A stretch of DNA of 6,269 nucleotides. Origin: an uncultured Alistipes sp. (GTDB lineage Bacteria; Bacteroidota; Bacteroidia; Bacteroidales; Rikenellaceae). Below the pieces are notes generated by a model. That model saw only the letters and a program-made list of their open reading frames with translations. It did not search any database and was not told the origin of the DNA. This document shows positions 6,229 to 6,269 of the stretch, piece after piece; position 1 is the first letter of the stretch; the number at the start of each line of letters is the position of its first letter. The DNA is taken from contig UROX01000148.1 in assembly GCA_900549685.1 (NCBI GenBank), positions 1 to 6,269 on the forward strand, given 5' to 3'. The position numbers were made by a program, and so were the translations under genes.

Positions 6229-6269
6229 ATGTCTGGAAGTAACAAAATTGAGCTGGGTAAGAGCCTGAA
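6229..6269 (+). CDS. Possible start of a divergent gene, cut by the window edge
   Basis: An ATG at 6229 opens a frame that runs to the end of the window. It reads MSGSNKIELGKSL, followed by an incomplete codon. An in-frame TAA sits directly before the ATG, so if the gene is real this is its first possible start. The codons used resemble those of the other genes, and the sequence turns from AT-rich to mixed composition at about this point. Short N termini of the form '...KIELG...' preceding a hydrophobic segment occur in MATE-type drug exporters of Bacteroidota. Thirteen residues are too few to identify the family, so this is only a hint. Orientation is opposite to all other genes in the window. 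Confidence 0.35.
   Translation, partial: MSGSNKIELGKSL

Noticed and set aside
6246..6269. Resemblance to a tRNA D-arm (GAGCTGGGTAAGAGC)
   Set aside because: The expected D-stem does not pair (GAGC with GAGC), there is no acceptor stem before it, and an open reading frame explains the stretch better.

Overview
The window looks like a stretch of ordinary core chromosome from a Bacteroidota organism, most likely an Alistipes-like member of Rikenellaceae (Bacteroidales). Three things support this. The coding regions are GC-rich while the intergenic regions are very AT-rich. One promoter matches the Bacteroidota form exactly (TTTG, 19 nt, TAnnTTTG), and Shine-Dalgarno sequences are weak. The protein variants and the order DUF177-rpmF-plsX-fabH fit this group. 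The genus is an inference; no marker gene here settles it.

All seven complete genes lie on the minus strand, so the layout reads from right to left. At the right edge (6229-6269) there is a possible start of a divergent plus-strand gene. A roughly 116-bp AT-rich divergent spacer separates it from lptB. Next comes a tight cluster, lptB (6112-5390), aroA (5382-4132) and aroC (4120-3125), with gaps of only 7 and 11 nt. It encodes the ATPase of the lipopolysaccharide exporter and the last two steps of chorismate synthesis. A strong hairpin terminator (about 3066-3105) closes this unit. A second unit begins at once with a near-ideal promoter (3030-3000): a DUF177/YceD protein (2979-2431), ribosomal protein L32 (rpmF, 2349-2167), plsX (2143-1199) and fabH (1199-186). 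plsX and fabH share one base in a TAATG stop/start, so they are probably translationally coupled. This unit joins ribosome assembly to the start of fatty-acid and phospholipid synthesis, an arrangement conserved in many bacteria.

The left 185 bases, downstream of fabH, hold no gene I can name. They contain a cluster of perfect inverted repeats (9 bp and 8 bp, with smaller hairpins inside) that could be a structured RNA. This is the least explained part of the window. Two hairpins in the DUF177-rpmF gap are a second, weaker candidate for RNA regulation.

I see no mobile element, CRISPR array, tRNA, rRNA, defence system or biosynthetic cluster. Apart from the left-edge structure and the right-edge gene start, this is housekeeping DNA.
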